Shown here: piece by piece, positions 22,305 through 33,738 of the stretch
Layout of the letters: each line of letters opens with the position of its first letter
Position numbering within the stretch: the first letter of the stretch is position 1
NCBI GenBank assembly: GCA_029379385.1
Contig: CM055612.1
Location: 8,742,001 to 8,806,000, forward strand
Origin: Quillaja saponaria
Lineage: Eukaryota; Streptophyta; Magnoliopsida; Fabales; Quillajaceae
Direction of reading: 5' to 3'
Length of the DNA: 64,000 nt
Notes under the pieces: generated by a model
What the model saw: the letters and a program-made list of their open reading frames with translations, nothing else
What the model was told of the DNA's origin: nothing
Database searches by the model: none
Translations under genes and position numbers: made by a program

Positions 22305-22791
22305 GGATGAATAAGTTGAAGCGCCATCAAACAGCAATACTTTCGAATTAGGAAGGAGTTATTTCCCTGAGGAGCCACTGCCTTTAAAGCTTAATCTAGG
22401 CTAATTTATGCAATTGCACATCTCAGCTAGAACAGTATGCAATATATTCATGTTTCATGGATTTAAACTTGTATATTTTAGCAATGGTAAAACTGATACC
22501 ATTCATTAGAATGATATATATTTTATACTTTATATTTTCTCCACAACATAATTGTATGTAGCATTTAATTTTATCTATGTATATAATAGTATGCTAGGCT
22601 TGGTTTAATTTTTGGCTGGGCATTTTTGTCAAAATGTTCATTCTATAGCCAAACAAGGACATTGGAAACTATTTTATCTCTTGGATAAAAAATTACGTAA
22701 CCAAACACAAACAATATAATTTTTAATTGGGAATTGTTTACCTTTAATTACGTTACCAAGGTAACATATGCCCCCCACACACATATATATA

Positions 22792-23200
22792 TTAGCATTC
22801 TCGCGCGTGCTCAGATACTATTTTTATTTTTTTTAAATGTGTAAAATTCTTTCCAACGCATACTCGTGTATCAATGTGTAAGTTCTTCACTCTCACGCAC
22901 GTCCTCTAATTAGCATGTAAAATGCTAGAGACAACAAATTGTCCATTTGTTGTATAACATTATCTGCTACATGAAGAGTTTGTCGTATCTAGCGGCACCT
23001 TCGTCCCATAGTCTAGGTTCAAGGTTCTAGTCTGGTCTCCCCTTCCCTAAATAAATAAATAATCCCTACTAGAGGAGTACGTCCCGAGAAAAAGTCGACA
23101 CTCTAGTACATGAGTATGAACCGAAAAGAATTTTACACATTTTTTCTAAAAAAGAAAAAGCATCTAAGCACAAGCGAAAGCGTGTGCGAGGATGCTAGTA
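22792..23200. mobile_element. Long-armed MITE, family A copy 1
   Basis: The ends are inverted: TTAGCATTCTCGCGCGTGCT on the left, and ACTAGCATCCTCGCACACGC in the reverse complement of the right. The similarity continues inward over roughly 100 bp, including TGTGTAAAATTCTTT on both arms. A further isolated right end (GAGCGCATGCGAGGATGCTA, about 23257-23276) follows. It is non-coding. Confidence 0.7.
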
Positions 23201-23279
23201 TAATAAAAAACTTTATAATATTTACCCAAATAAATAAAAAAGTATGAGCAAGAGTGAGAGCGCATGCGAGGATGCTAAT

Positions 23280-24055
23280 CTACACTATAATAAAAGGAAG
23301 AAGACCCTTATAGTCTCCTATCTTATAATATTTATATTTATTTATCCAACTGAATTTTATTAATTTGAATTAAATAAAAAAAAAACTACCATCCTAATAC
23401 TTGCTAATAACTACTCACGGACTTATCTACTAATTTCAGAATTAAAAAAAGAAGAAATGAAAGAGGAACAACATATTAGAACATCTGCCATACTCTGTCT
23501 CCACGATCTCACCCCAAATCAAGTACCCCACTCTGTCCATCATTTGCTTTGTCTTCCAAATAGAGGCGTTTTAAAACAAATGTTTTTTTGAGATGGAGCT
23601 CATGACTTTCATCTCTCAAGAAAAATATTTGCTTGCTTTCCCTCTCTCTCCCTTTGACTAACTGTTGTCACCACAACTGTCTGTAAATAATCGATAAGGC
23701 ATGCAAGCGTTATTTTAGTGTTTGAGTGTTTACTATTATTAAGGAACTTCCTAGAAATTATGGTTTGTATGGAGATTTATGGATAATGGCTTAATGCAAA
23801 TTATTGCTATTATTATTTCTTTAGTCTGTTGTTTTGCTGATTGTGCATTCTTGTTTGTCGTTTGTTTACTAGAAACCGTAGGGTAAGATTTTATATTAGG
23901 ATTCAAGTTTTTGATTGTTCATGATCAGTTATCTCCTAAAATATGATACTTTTAAGAATCTATATTGTCAAAATTTTAATATTGATTCTGTTTTGAGAAG
24001 TTGATTCAAATATTGATCTTTCTTAAAAGGTGGGTTTTTGCAAAATATTGCAAAG
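23280..24055. other. Spacer upstream of the syntaxin pseudogene
   Basis: No gene or clear repeat was seen. It may contain the old promoter and 5' leader of the syntaxin copy, including CT-rich runs near 23635-23655. Confidence 0.4.
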
Positions 24056-24829
24056 ATGAATGATATGATGACGAAATCGTTCTTAAGTGATGTGGAACTG
24101 AAGAAACAGTCCCACCTTGAGGCCGAATATGATATTGAAGCAGAAGCAGGGCAACTCAACAGCATTGAAGAACAAAATCTCTCTCCGTTCTTTCATGAAG
24201 TTGCTGCAAGCAAGGCCGAAATGGAAGATATTACCAAATCTCTTAATTGATCTTCAACACCTTAATGAAGATACTAAATCAACGCACAGTTCCAAAGTTC
24301 TTCGTGAGCTTACAGACAAGATGGAGTATGACATGGTTGTTGTACTTCGCATAGACAATATTCTCAAGACAAGGCTAGAAACGCTTGAAAGATCCAATTT
24401 AAACAATCGCAGAATATCAGAAGCTTATAAAGAAGGAACTCCCTTTGATAGAATGAGGATATCAATCACAAATGGTATAAGAGTCAAGCTTAGGGACTTA
24501 ATGAATGAGTTCCAGTCTTTGAGAAAAAGGATTCTGCTTGATCACAAGAAAGATCTGAAAATGAAGTGCTACACTGCAATAGGTGAGGTACCCATTGGGC
24601 ATGTGATGATTAAGATGATTACAGGTAGTTTGAAAGTTGAATTCTTTGATGGGAAAACAGAGTCGATTATAGAGGATAAGACAAGGCACGAAACTGTGAT
24701 GGATATTGAGAAGTTTGAATAAGCTTCACCAGGTGTTCCTTGGTATGGCTGTTTTGGTTGAGACTCAAGGGAAGAAGATGGATGATTTTGAAGAGAATGT
24801 AGCCAATGCGGATAACTTCATCAGTGGTG
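24056..24829 (+). pseudogene. Syntaxin (SYP11-type Qa-SNARE) pseudogene
   Basis: Reads as the cytosolic part of a plant plasma-membrane/cytokinesis syntaxin of the KNOLLE/SYP112 group. It has NDMMTKSFLSDVELKKQ at the start, then Habc-helix sequence (LRELTDKMEYDMVVVLR, NGIRVKLRDLMNEFQ), a linker with EDKTRHETVMDI and the SNARE start LNKLHQVFLGMAVLVETQ. Two frameshifts break it: an extra A in the AAA at about 24235-24237, which leads to a stop at 24248, and a net loss near 24707, which leads to a stop at 24720. The copy ends at FISGG, where an intron plausibly began. The exon for the rest of the SNARE motif and the membrane anchor was not found. It is therefore a truncated, non-functional copy. 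Confidence 0.88.
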
Positions 24830-24862
24830 GTATTTTCTATTCGTTTCTATATCAACATCTTC

Positions 24863-25211
24863 CATTCATTTTGTTTTTTAATAATCAGTGTTTTTTATTT
24901 TATTTTAGGGGATATGTGCAAATTTCCTGTCCTCCATGCACTATCACGCGTGCTTAGATTTTTTCTTTTTCAGAAAAGATATTAAAAATTCTACTAGCAT
25001 CCTCGCTTGTTCAAATGCTTTTTCAGAAAAGATATTAAAAATTCTACTAGCATCCTCGCTTGTTCAAATGCATTTTGTTTTTTAATAATCAAGACTTCAT
25101 GTGTTTTTTATATGTTCCTATCCTCCATGCACTATCACGCGTGCTTAGATTTTTTTTTTTTTTTAGAAAAGATATTAAAAATTCTACTAGCATCCTCGCT
25201 TGTTCAAATGC
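24863..25211. repeat. Nested tandem repeats built from MITE-end sequence
   Basis: A 47-bp unit (core CTACTAGCATCCTCGCTTGT) occurs three times without change at 24972-25018, 25025-25071 and 25165-25211. A second block (CCTCCATGCACTATCACGCG) occurs at 24931 and 25122, and TTTTGTTTTTTAATAATCA at about 24867 and 25074. Together these suggest one duplication of a larger unit plus a nested 53-bp duplication. CATCCTCGC and GCGTGCTTAGAT are the terminal words of the family A MITEs on either side. Confidence 0.85.
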
Positions 25212-25258
25212 TTTTTTTTTTAAAAAGTTATGGTAAACTCTATAGAGTTTTCTTAATA

Positions 25259-25668
25259 TACTAACATTCTAGCATGTGCTCTTGAACATGCTTAGATGCT
25301 GTTTCTTTTTTCGATGCATACTTCTTGCTAGAGTATCAAATTCTTCTTGGGACATACTTCTCTAGCATGGTATAAGTTCACAGTCACCCGCGTCTTCTAT
25401 TAGCGTGTAAAAGTTTAAAACCTATAAACTCTTAATTGTTTATATAATAGTGCTCATTACATGAAGAGTTTGTCGTCTCAAAACTTTTACATGCTAATAG
25501 AGAACGAGCGTAGGTGTGAACTTACACCTTGCTAGAAGAGTCTGTCTTGAGAAGAATTTGATACTCAGATACAGGAGTATGTGTCAAAAAGAATTTTACA
25601 TCTTTTTCCCTAAAATAAAAAAATAAAAAAATTTGAGTATGCAGTAAAGCACGTGGAGGATATTAGTG
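25259..25668. mobile_element. Long-armed MITE, family A copy 2
   Basis: Diverged relative of 22792-23200. The left end ACTAACATTCTAGCATGTGC is mirrored by the right end (reverse complement ACTAATATCCTCCACGTGCT). Inner blocks TTTTACATGCTAATAGA and TATTAGCGTGTAAAAG mirror each other, and ACATGAAGAGTTTGTCGT is shared with copy 1. It is non-coding. Confidence 0.65.
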
Positions 25669-25986
25669 TGTGTATATATATATTTCATGATTTAGTAAGA
25701 TTCACATCAAGATTAATATAAACTTTAAAAGAAGCTAATTTACACACCCTTATGAATTTTCATGTCTTTTCTAATAGAACTAAGAAAGGCAAAAGCGCAC
25801 ACATTGGGATTAGGGTTTGCTCCAACCAAACTAGAACCTCAAGTTTAATAAGAGGGTGATTTTCCAAAGTTTTCATAATATTTTTTTTCAAATAAGTGTT
25901 TTTAGCAATTTAAAATAATTAAAATATATTTTATAAATTTTAGTCTTCTAATAACTAATTTCTCAAAGAAGAGAAATTGAATCATA

Positions 25987-26316
25987 AAATTTGCTGCAAG
26001 AGATAAGAAATTTCAAAAAAGAGGAAGTTGAGATTATATTAGGTGTGTGAGAATTTTAAGATGAGCTGAAGTTTTTTATAAATAAATTATATATATATAT
26101 ATATATTAAAAATAAATATTTTGAAAAATATAAGGTAGAAGATAGGAGTATGTAAAATTTGCAGTAAAAGATTAGATAATTCAAAAAAGAAGTTGGGAAT
26201 GTATTAGATGTGTGAGAGTTTTAAGGGGATTAGGAGTTTTTATTTTTAAATTAATTATTTTTATTAAAAGTAATTATTTTAAAAAAGTTTAAGGCAAAAG
26301 ATAATAGTATAGAGGA
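25987..26316. repeat. Direct tandem repeat, two units of about 165 bp
   Basis: Unit 1 is about 25987-26152 and unit 2 about 26153-26316. Both run from AAATTTGC.G..A.AGAT.AGA through TTCAAAAAAGA..AAGTTG and TGTGTGAGA.TTTTAAG to GA.A.TA.AG. An (AT)n run lies in unit 1 near 26087-26106. No coding sequence. Confidence 0.65.
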
Positions 26317-27852
26317 TAAATACATAAATATATCTTAATTTTAACCTTGAGAATTTTTTTCATTTTTAAAATTAAGAAATTGGTGAGTTCATATAAGAAA
26401 ATGTAGTTAATCCATGAAGATAGCAATAGTGGATAAAAAGAAAGACTTTTACAATGGTACCACATTTGCCAAAATGCAATTACAATTCTACTTCCACGGT
26501 ACTTTGACTTGACGGTGATAAAAGATGATAGCTTTTTTCTGGTCATGGTAGATATTTAATGAAACATGTTGCTTCCCTCGCACTTAGGTTGATCAGTGAA
26601 GGGAGACTGCAGCATATCAGCGTTCCCTTGATTCTTGTTGTGGTCGTTTTTGCTGCCTTCTGTTAAATCAAGACCATAACATGATTATGGCTTGTTCAAA
26701 ACCCAGTTGTCAATGAAATAACCATAAATAATTTAGTGAATGAAGATGGTACATCATGTGAATTAAGCATCTGAAGTTTCTTTGTTGTTACTTAGGCATT
26801 TACTTTAATCTGCAAATTGAAAATGACTTAGCCGCTAGGCTGAAACAAAGAGTTGCTGGTTCAAATGCAAGTAGCTGAGGAAAATCCTACAAAAAAAGCC
26901 ATAGTTCCAGCAATAAACAAATAGGAATAGAGCTCTAATTCTTAGAAATTTAATGAATAAATTTCCTCTAGCAACAGGATTTTTATTTTTCACAATTGGA
27001 ACTCCATTCCGCAAGAACTGGATAGGAGTAAGGGACAAAACTTTAATATATTGTAAACATATTTGAAGAAATTAGAGTTAGAAAGGAACAAATAATACGT
27101 ATGAAAAATACTCACAGCAGACATTGACTTCCATCTTTATCCCGACAGAATAATTCAAATTAGTAAGCCGGATGCCAGCCCCAAGTCTAGGCGAATCCCT
27201 TTCGACAAATTTTTGAAAGAGAAATACTAATATGGCTAGGGAGGGCGAAGGAGAAAACTAATGGAAAGGAGAATGAGGAAACTGATCTGGGCAGGAAAAT
27301 GAAAAACTAGAGGTTAATGAAGCACTTAGAAAATTGGGTTTGAGTGGGTAACTGATTTTGGGAAAACTGCCTACAGATAATGAGATCTGGTAGTTATCTT
27401 TTTTAATTTCTTTTTAAATTGTTTTATTTAATTTTATTATAATATGGAAAGAGACCGTCTTTCCCCATTTAGTATAGCATAGATAAGGGTCTTCTCTCAT
27501 TTATTATGGTATAAACGAAGATGGAGGAGAAGACAGACATTTCCATTGTGATACATAACTATTTATATATAGCATCTGGTTCTTACTCTATCGGACCATC
27601 TACACCGGATTCATAATAACAGAGAAATTAAGCACAATAATCTCTCATGTTGGCCAGGATACACAGATTAAAAGCATTGGTTTGAGTTCACTTTGAGTTT
27701 TAAATACAAATTTCCTTTCTGACATGCACGTTGAAATTAATCAGCAAAATTTAATACACAAAAGATGGTAGCAACTGATTAAGAAATTCGCCTGTATAAA
27801 TAAAAGAAAATAAATATGACCTGAAAATAGGAAAAATCCAAATTTACAAGCA
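26317..27852. other. Spacer downstream of the CHX gene
   Basis: No gene was recognised. The right-hand part (about 27500-27852) should include the 3' UTR of the CHX gene on the minus strand. Short frames at 26289-26546 and 26835-27038 (minus) look random. Confidence 0.45.
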
Positions 27853-30511
27853 TCAAGACACCCGCTGTTGTTGCACCACCAGCACAGAAGCTTTGCAAGT
27901 GATATCCGAGGAGGCAAGCAAGTCTCCCAAGACGCCAAGCTCAGGGAACTCACTCCATTCAACAAGAAGTCCAGATGTCTGAGGGCAATTGATACCATGC
28001 CGTCTTCCTACAACTATAAGATCATACTCCTCCACAAGTGAACCAATTATCAGAGACATTTGCTGTCCATCCCGTACAATCTCCTCTATGTATGTTACAT
28101 AAGCATCACCCACAGTGTTTTCCATAACATCCTTAAGCACCTCAGAATCAGCCATTTGATCACCCCCTTTGTCTGCCTTGTAATCATCTTCAGCTAAGAA
28201 CCTAACCACAGTGAGCCTCATTTGGGAATCTTTAGCCATCCTCTTTGTTAATGTTAAGGCCTCCCTATCATCTTTTCCTCCCAAGAAAATCATACCTATA
28301 CTATAGGGTGATTCTGTGGAGGAGGGGCGGCATGATTGTCCCCTATCAACGATGATTCCTACAGAGCATGGGGCTCGTTCCAAGACGCTACAATTTAAGG
28401 CCCTTGAGCTATTGTCCTCGAGTTCAATTCTTGTCCCAGATTCGCTCCATTTTAGGTGAAATGGGAGGACTATAAGGGATGTGATTTTGTCAAGTGCCAT
28501 TGTGCAAATGTCTTCATGCATCATCCTTTGGGGTGACACTGCTGTGAAGATGTTGACGGCTACTGAACCCCAGTACTCTCTTTCAAAGTCACTAAAAGCA
28601 ACAAGCACCTTTTCAGAGCAGGACTGGCCTGCAACGGTTTTTTTTTGCTTTTGGTGGGAGATGAAGACAGGGGATGCTCTACCAATAAGTTCAATCAATT
28701 GAAGCACATAAATATCAAGTGGGTTATCTCTAGTTGGGCATGAGGCCTCAAGTAGGCTCACCATTGTGAGAATGTTATCGGGTCTATTAATGCACACCAA
28801 TATTCGAAGCTCAGCTTGGTTTTTCAAATCTATGACATTCCTCTTCATATAGCCTGCATATTTCCTGGAAGGATCATAGAGGATTCTGGCAAGCAGTGGT
28901 GTAATTGTTGCATTAATTAAGACGGCTATAGCCAACAAAGCATAAGCATTATCCGGTATAGTCTGCATTCAATTGAAAATTAACAGAGAAAGAGTTTAGT
29001 GGTCTTTCATCTTAATTTGTCAAAGGAAATGTTAATACGTGATGAAATGCATACAAAGACATACCTTGTTGTCCCTGAAGAATGAAAATACAGCCATCTC
29101 AACTATGCCTTGGCAGCTCATAATAACAGCCAGGGCCAGTGCATCTCTTAAGGGCATCCTGCAATGCAAGGAAGGTAATATGCAGGCAACTAATTTGGTC
29201 AACAAAGCCACAACAACAAGAATTGTGACCGTTGATGTCAAGTTGTTCCATGTTGTCAAGTCATCAAGATTCACCCTCATAGCACATGTAGCCACAAAGA
29301 GGGGAACAAAAACACCAGATACGAAGGTATCAAACTTGTCAATGATGGCACTTCCTAATGGTGGCCCTTCTGGGACTGCCAACCCCATTAGGTAAGGCCC
29401 AAACAGAGCATATTGATCAAGCATATATGAAATGTATGCTGATATTAGAACGCATAGAACAACAAGAAAAATGTAGTTTTCATTTACACCCCTACCATCT
29501 GGTGTCCGTCTCACAATCCAAAACATTGCTGGGCGAAATACGAAGAATAACACAAAAATGTAGATGAACACACCAACCAAATCCAGGGTTGCTCTCATTC
29601 TGTGACCCTCGGCCCAAATCTCACTCAAACCAAGAACGAGAATGATAAGTGCACTAAATATGTCACTGACTACAGATGAGGACAAGCCTATTCGTCCCAG
29701 CTCCGAATTCAGGATCTTTAGCTCGCCTAGGACTGAAGAAATTACTGGAAAAGGAGTCATAGAAAGCACAATAAGGATTTTAGGAAGTTGTGCTTGTTCA
29801 GATTGAGTTAATGTGTATCTCGTCGCCAGGAAAGATTTGGCAACAACACCAAGTAGAAATGGAGTCAAAGTGGCAATGATTCCTATACTCATGGACGTCC
29901 GTCCAGTCCTATAAATCATACTCATATCCATTTTCACTCCCACAAGGAACAATAAAAGTGAGTAACCAAACACAGAGATTAATCCCATCACATCTTGTGA
30001 CTCAAGGTTGAACAGAATATCTTCCTTGTCTTTCCATGCTGTTCTAAATGTTGTACTAAGGATTAGGCCAGTCTGCGTCAAATACCTGAAGTTAGAACCA
30101 ATCATATATTCATATCACATATATACACTAAAACCCTTCATCGCTAGGTAGACCAATTGCAATACAATACACCATTTGAGCATGGCATGGAGGACAGAAA
30201 AAATGCATGTTTATTCAAAGAAGTAACTGTATATTGCATAAGAAAAATAAGAAATTTAACACGAAAGAAAAGTTCCTTACAAGAATTTGCGAGGTGAACT
30301 TGGAAATTCCTATACGGCCGAGAAGAAGATGGAAAATCATACTCATTGTAAAAATTATTGCCATTTGCAATTGCACAGATGGCAACGTGCTTTTCAGAAC
30401 CATCCATGGAGTAGAACTAGAAGACAAAAAAATCCAAATGCCTTCCGAATTCACCTTTGGGGGCAAAGTCAAGCATTGTGTGATGTTATTTGTAGGCTCC
30501 ATCAATGTCAC
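27853..30511 (-). CDS. CHX: CHX-family cation/H+ antiporter (CPA2)
   Basis: A membrane antiporter exchanging K+ or Na+ for protons. Plant CHX proteins act mostly in endomembranes, plasma membrane, pollen and guard cells. Three exons are proposed: 30281-30511, 29065-30072 and 27853-28962, all joined in phase 0, giving 782 aa, close to the usual length of about 800. The N-terminus has the subfamily mark LPPKVNSEGIW, followed by about a dozen membrane spans (FGYSLLLFLVGVKMDMSMIY, SSSVVSDIFSALIILVLGL, NENYIFLVVLCVLISAYISY), and then the long soluble C-terminal half with LGGKDDREALTLTKRMA and LIVVGRRHG. Exon 1 ends CTT/GTAAGG. For exon 2 I chose the acceptor CGCAG at 30073 because it keeps the frame and yields SQIL-TGLILSTT. 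The AG 13 bp further upstream would shift it. The exact paralogue is not assignable. Confidence 0.9.
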
Positions 30512-31365
30512 CTTGTTGTCCTTGCAAATGCTCTTCGCTCAAAATTTCCCAAGAAAAGGAATTTGGTAATGGAGGTAAGGGATGACTCAAAAATGGTAGT
30601 GAAATTTCCCAGAAAGTTTAAGTTTTCCTTTTTAGGCTTTGTGAAATGCAAAACCCATCTTTTCTTATAATGAAAGGATAGAACCCAGAAGCTGATTGTT
30701 TGTTATAATAAAGACGAAGACAAAATTGTTCTGTAAAAACTTAATAGCAACCATAAATTGTTTTGGGTCTAGTTGTATCATGGAGTTCATGCTTCATAGG
30801 GCTTTTTATGGATTTGACAACTATTTAACCTTGAGCTTCTCTCTTTAATAGTGGATTGCTTAACTGGAACTAACAAACATGGGTAATATAAAATTATTAT
30901 TTTTAATCTGTGAATTTTGATACAAAAATAAAAGCAGCGAGAATATGAATTTCATCTTGAAAAAAAATCTATTATCAAAACTTATGACATTAAACTTCTC
31001 GTATATTAATTTCTCACTTAAATATAAGTCAATATTACAACTTCAAATTAAGTCTTTTAAACAAAATTCAATGACACATAAACTAATTAACACAAGAATA
31101 AGTTATATAATAATTGTACATGAATTAAAAGTTCTAGTTTTAGATTTTTCTTCAATAGTTGTTTTATTGTATAAAAATAAATATGGTATTAATTTTACTC
31201 TTTAGTTAATAAATTAATCTAATTTTTTTGATTGAAAAAATTAATCTAATTTTAGTTTTAAAAGATATATATATATTTTTTAAACTTCAACTAAAAGAGT
31301 CCAACTTGTTTCCGAAAATTGAAAAAAAAAAATTATCTTAAAAATCTAATTTGGTCTATTGCGCT

Positions 31366-31600
31366 TTACTACAAGATCTATTCACCCAATGTGCAATAAT
31401 CCTCGTATTCAATTAAGCATATTATTAACTTGAACTACAATTCAGTCATGGACAAGTTCCTTCAATACCTCGCAGTTCTCTCGTTAAAAGCAACTAGCGA
31501 GAGAACAACCAGGAAGTAGCGAGGGATGTTTTTCCTCGCTAAATCTTGCTTGCTAATCAGCAAGGAAAAAAAGCATTCGCTACCTCGTAATTGCCTAGAC
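31366..31600. mobile_element. Possible CACTA-type transposon end
   Basis: ACTACAAGA near 31368 resembles the CACTACAAGA terminus of plant CACTA elements. It is followed by repeated short motifs in both orientations (TAGCGAGA, TAGCGAGG, CCTCGCTA, TACCTCG) between 31455 and 31590. These form small hairpins such as TAGCGAGG..CCTCGCTA at about 31517-31540. Subterminal motif clusters of this sort are typical of CACTA ends. There is no transposase and no second terminus. Confidence 0.35.
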
Positions 31601-31920
31601 AAATTTGTTTTTGAGATCTCTTGATAAATTAGCTTGGAGATGATTTTCTTATCAATCCCTTGACTACAATTATTTAAAAAAATGTTAGAAAAACCTTAGA
31701 CAAGGAGGCAACTAGTTTTTGAGCGGAGTATTTGAAGTGGATACTTACCTCAAAATCTTAAATGAGCCTGCAATTGAATTCTAGTTCAATTTGTTTTTTT
31801 CAAACCTAATACAAGTCAAGTAGCTAACAGCCCGAGTCGAGTTTCAAACTATTTTACTCAGTTCCAACCCTACGCACCACCATGGTTTAAACAAATAATC
31901 TTGTGAGTAGCAATTATGCA

Positions 31921-32864
31921 CTTAAGCTTAGTTTGATAATGTTGTCCCTTTAAAAAAATTATTGTGACTTTTATTTTGTGAAAAAACAACTGTTAAAAAG
32001 TTACGACAACCCTTTGGTAAATTTTTTATAAAAGTTGTTGTAGATAGTAAAAGCTATGAATAAAGTGTTTGGTAAAACAAATCATAAGCTGTTAAAAATA
32101 TATAAAATGACAAAAAAAGACATCATTAATTAAAAATATATTTAGGGAGAGAAATTAATAGTTTACAAATTAATTGAAGATATATTTGGTTCTAAAATTA
32201 ATAAGGTGATTTTTGTAGTTTTAATTTTGAAAAGATACAGCTAGCTTTTAAGGCTTGGTTTGGTAATGTTCTTTTAGAGGATGCTTGTGCTTATGAAGAG
32301 GATAAGTCAATTTTTTATGTTTGGTAAAAAAAAAAAAATGAGATACTTTTGCTCTGGCCTTTTAAAGACCAGGGGTGCTTCTTTTAAAAACTTCTCAATG
32401 GGTACTTTTAAAAGTTGGCTTCTGCTCTAAAAATTTTAAAAGACTAATGTAATCTTAATTTTTAATAAAAATTCATTTTTATCCTTTATTAATTAATACA
32501 GTAGGTTAATTATCTCTCTTTTATTATCAATATATATTTTAATCAATTTAAATCTTTAGAGCAGCTTTACAATAAATTTACCAAACACTAATTTGTGGCT
32601 TTTACTTATTAAGAGCAAAGTTTGTATTATTTTACCAAATACTACTGCTATACCTTTTTTAAAACAACTCCTCTCAAAAAGCCACAACATTACCAAACTA
32701 AGCCTAAAAGCATCACTTGGTGTGCTTCTAAAAGCATCCATGACTTTTTAAAAGCAGTAAAAGGAGCACCCGTAAAAAAATTTTACCCAAACAATATTTA
32801 AGTTTCGTAATTTTTTAAAAGTCAAAGCACTCTCTTAAAAAACATTACCAAACTCATTCTTAAG
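31921..32864. mobile_element. MITE, outer element of a nested pair
   Basis: The left end CTTAAGCTTAGTTTGATAAT is mirrored at the right end (reverse complement CTTAAGAATGAGTTTGGTAA). It contains a second, similar inverted-repeat element at 32249-32706. Both share TTTGGTAATGTT termini, so the inner one may have inserted into a relative. No coding. Confidence 0.6.
32249..32706. mobile_element. MITE, inner element of the nested pair
   Basis: The left end AGGCTTGGTTTGGTAATGTT matches the right end in reverse complement (AGGCTTAGTTTGGTAATGTT) at 19 of 20 positions. The inside is filled with A/T-rich, AAAAG-type stretches that also mirror each other. The tighter ends than in the outer element suggest it is younger. 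Confidence 0.65.
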
Positions 32865-32895
32865 CTACAAGCTTGTTGGCAACCTATAGTTTTTT

Positions 32896-33738
32896 AGAGT
32901 AATACTATGTACAAACATGTAAATATTTCACACAATTTTTTCACACAAGTGTCACATTATATTTTTATCCTTGTGACCAAACTCTTTAAATCACCTTTTA
33001 CCATATTAGTCTTACTAATTTATCTCATCTCATTAAAATTCATTATTACTACATATAATTAATATATATATTTTTTCATTTTTTTCCTCTTTATCTCTTG
33101 CATTTCCAATTATTTTTACTACATTCTTTCTCCTCTAGGAATTCTTTAATATTTTTTTCTTTTATTTTTTCAAATAAATGGAAACTAACAAAACGATTAA
33201 AATTTTAGTAATTTATCCTAATTTTTATGTAGCTTTATTTGGTTGAAGAAAAAAAATTAAGAGATAGAGAAGAAAAAGATTGTTATTTATTCTTTTTCTT
33301 TTTTTTCCTACCTTCATTTTATCAATATTCCAATATGTTTCTTCAATTAAAAAAAGTGAACAAGTTAGTTTCATCATATGAATTCTTTTTTTTCCCCTCA
33401 AATTGTTAATATCAAAAGATTAATTTGTCAATTTTTTTATTTTAGTGAATTTAATTGTATTAGGAGCCATTAAAGATATGCAGTAGTAGAAAAGAAATAT
33501 GATGAAACAAATATGGTGGTATAGAAAATATTAAAAGATAAAAAGATAAAGACAAAATAAAGTTAATTTTTTTAAAAAAAAATCTTAATATAAAATTGTA
33601 ATTAAGTGTACTCTATAATTAATTAATTTAAGAGATGTAAGAGAAATTAGTGGATATGGTAAGAAATAATTTGAAAAATAAAAATATGGATGATATTTCT
33701 ATGAGAAAATTATATGATATACGTGTATATATTACTCT
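32896..33738. mobile_element. MITE with AGAGTAAT termini
   Basis: Starts AGAGTAATACTATGTACAAA and ends with TATATTACTCT, whose reverse complement AGAGTAATATATACAC is an imperfect copy of the start. About 840 bp of AT-rich, non-coding sequence lie between. Target duplication was not resolved. Confidence 0.5.

Larger units (their letters stand above)
20051..22791. other. Spacer with possible gene relics
   Basis: No intact gene was recognised. The segment 20643-21095 looks like a transposon relic. The stretch 21050-22310 is less AT-rich and contains isolated exon-like pieces (see 22233-22304) without a continuous model. The edges near 20320-20470 and 22600-22720 both contain words such as CCAAACA and lysine/phenylalanine-like A/T runs typical of MITE ends. 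Confidence 0.4.

Noticed and set aside
23900..24055. Upstream extension of the syntaxin copy to a methionine at 24038
   Set aside because: The family start (NDMMTKSF) fits the methionine at 24056. The six extra codons have no counterpart.
24863..25211. Regular repeats suggesting a CRISPR-like array
   Set aside because: Plant context, unequal spacing, no spacer/repeat alternation. The units derive from MITE ends.
26820..26890. tRNA-like B-box (GCTGGTTCAAATGC) near 26856
   Set aside because: No matching A box, acceptor stem or cloverleaf could be built.
30144..30407. 87-codon minus frame starting MDGSEKHVAICAIANG
   Set aside because: It overlaps CHX exon 1 in another frame. The overlapping frame carries LPPKVNSEGIW and the first membrane helix expected for CHX.
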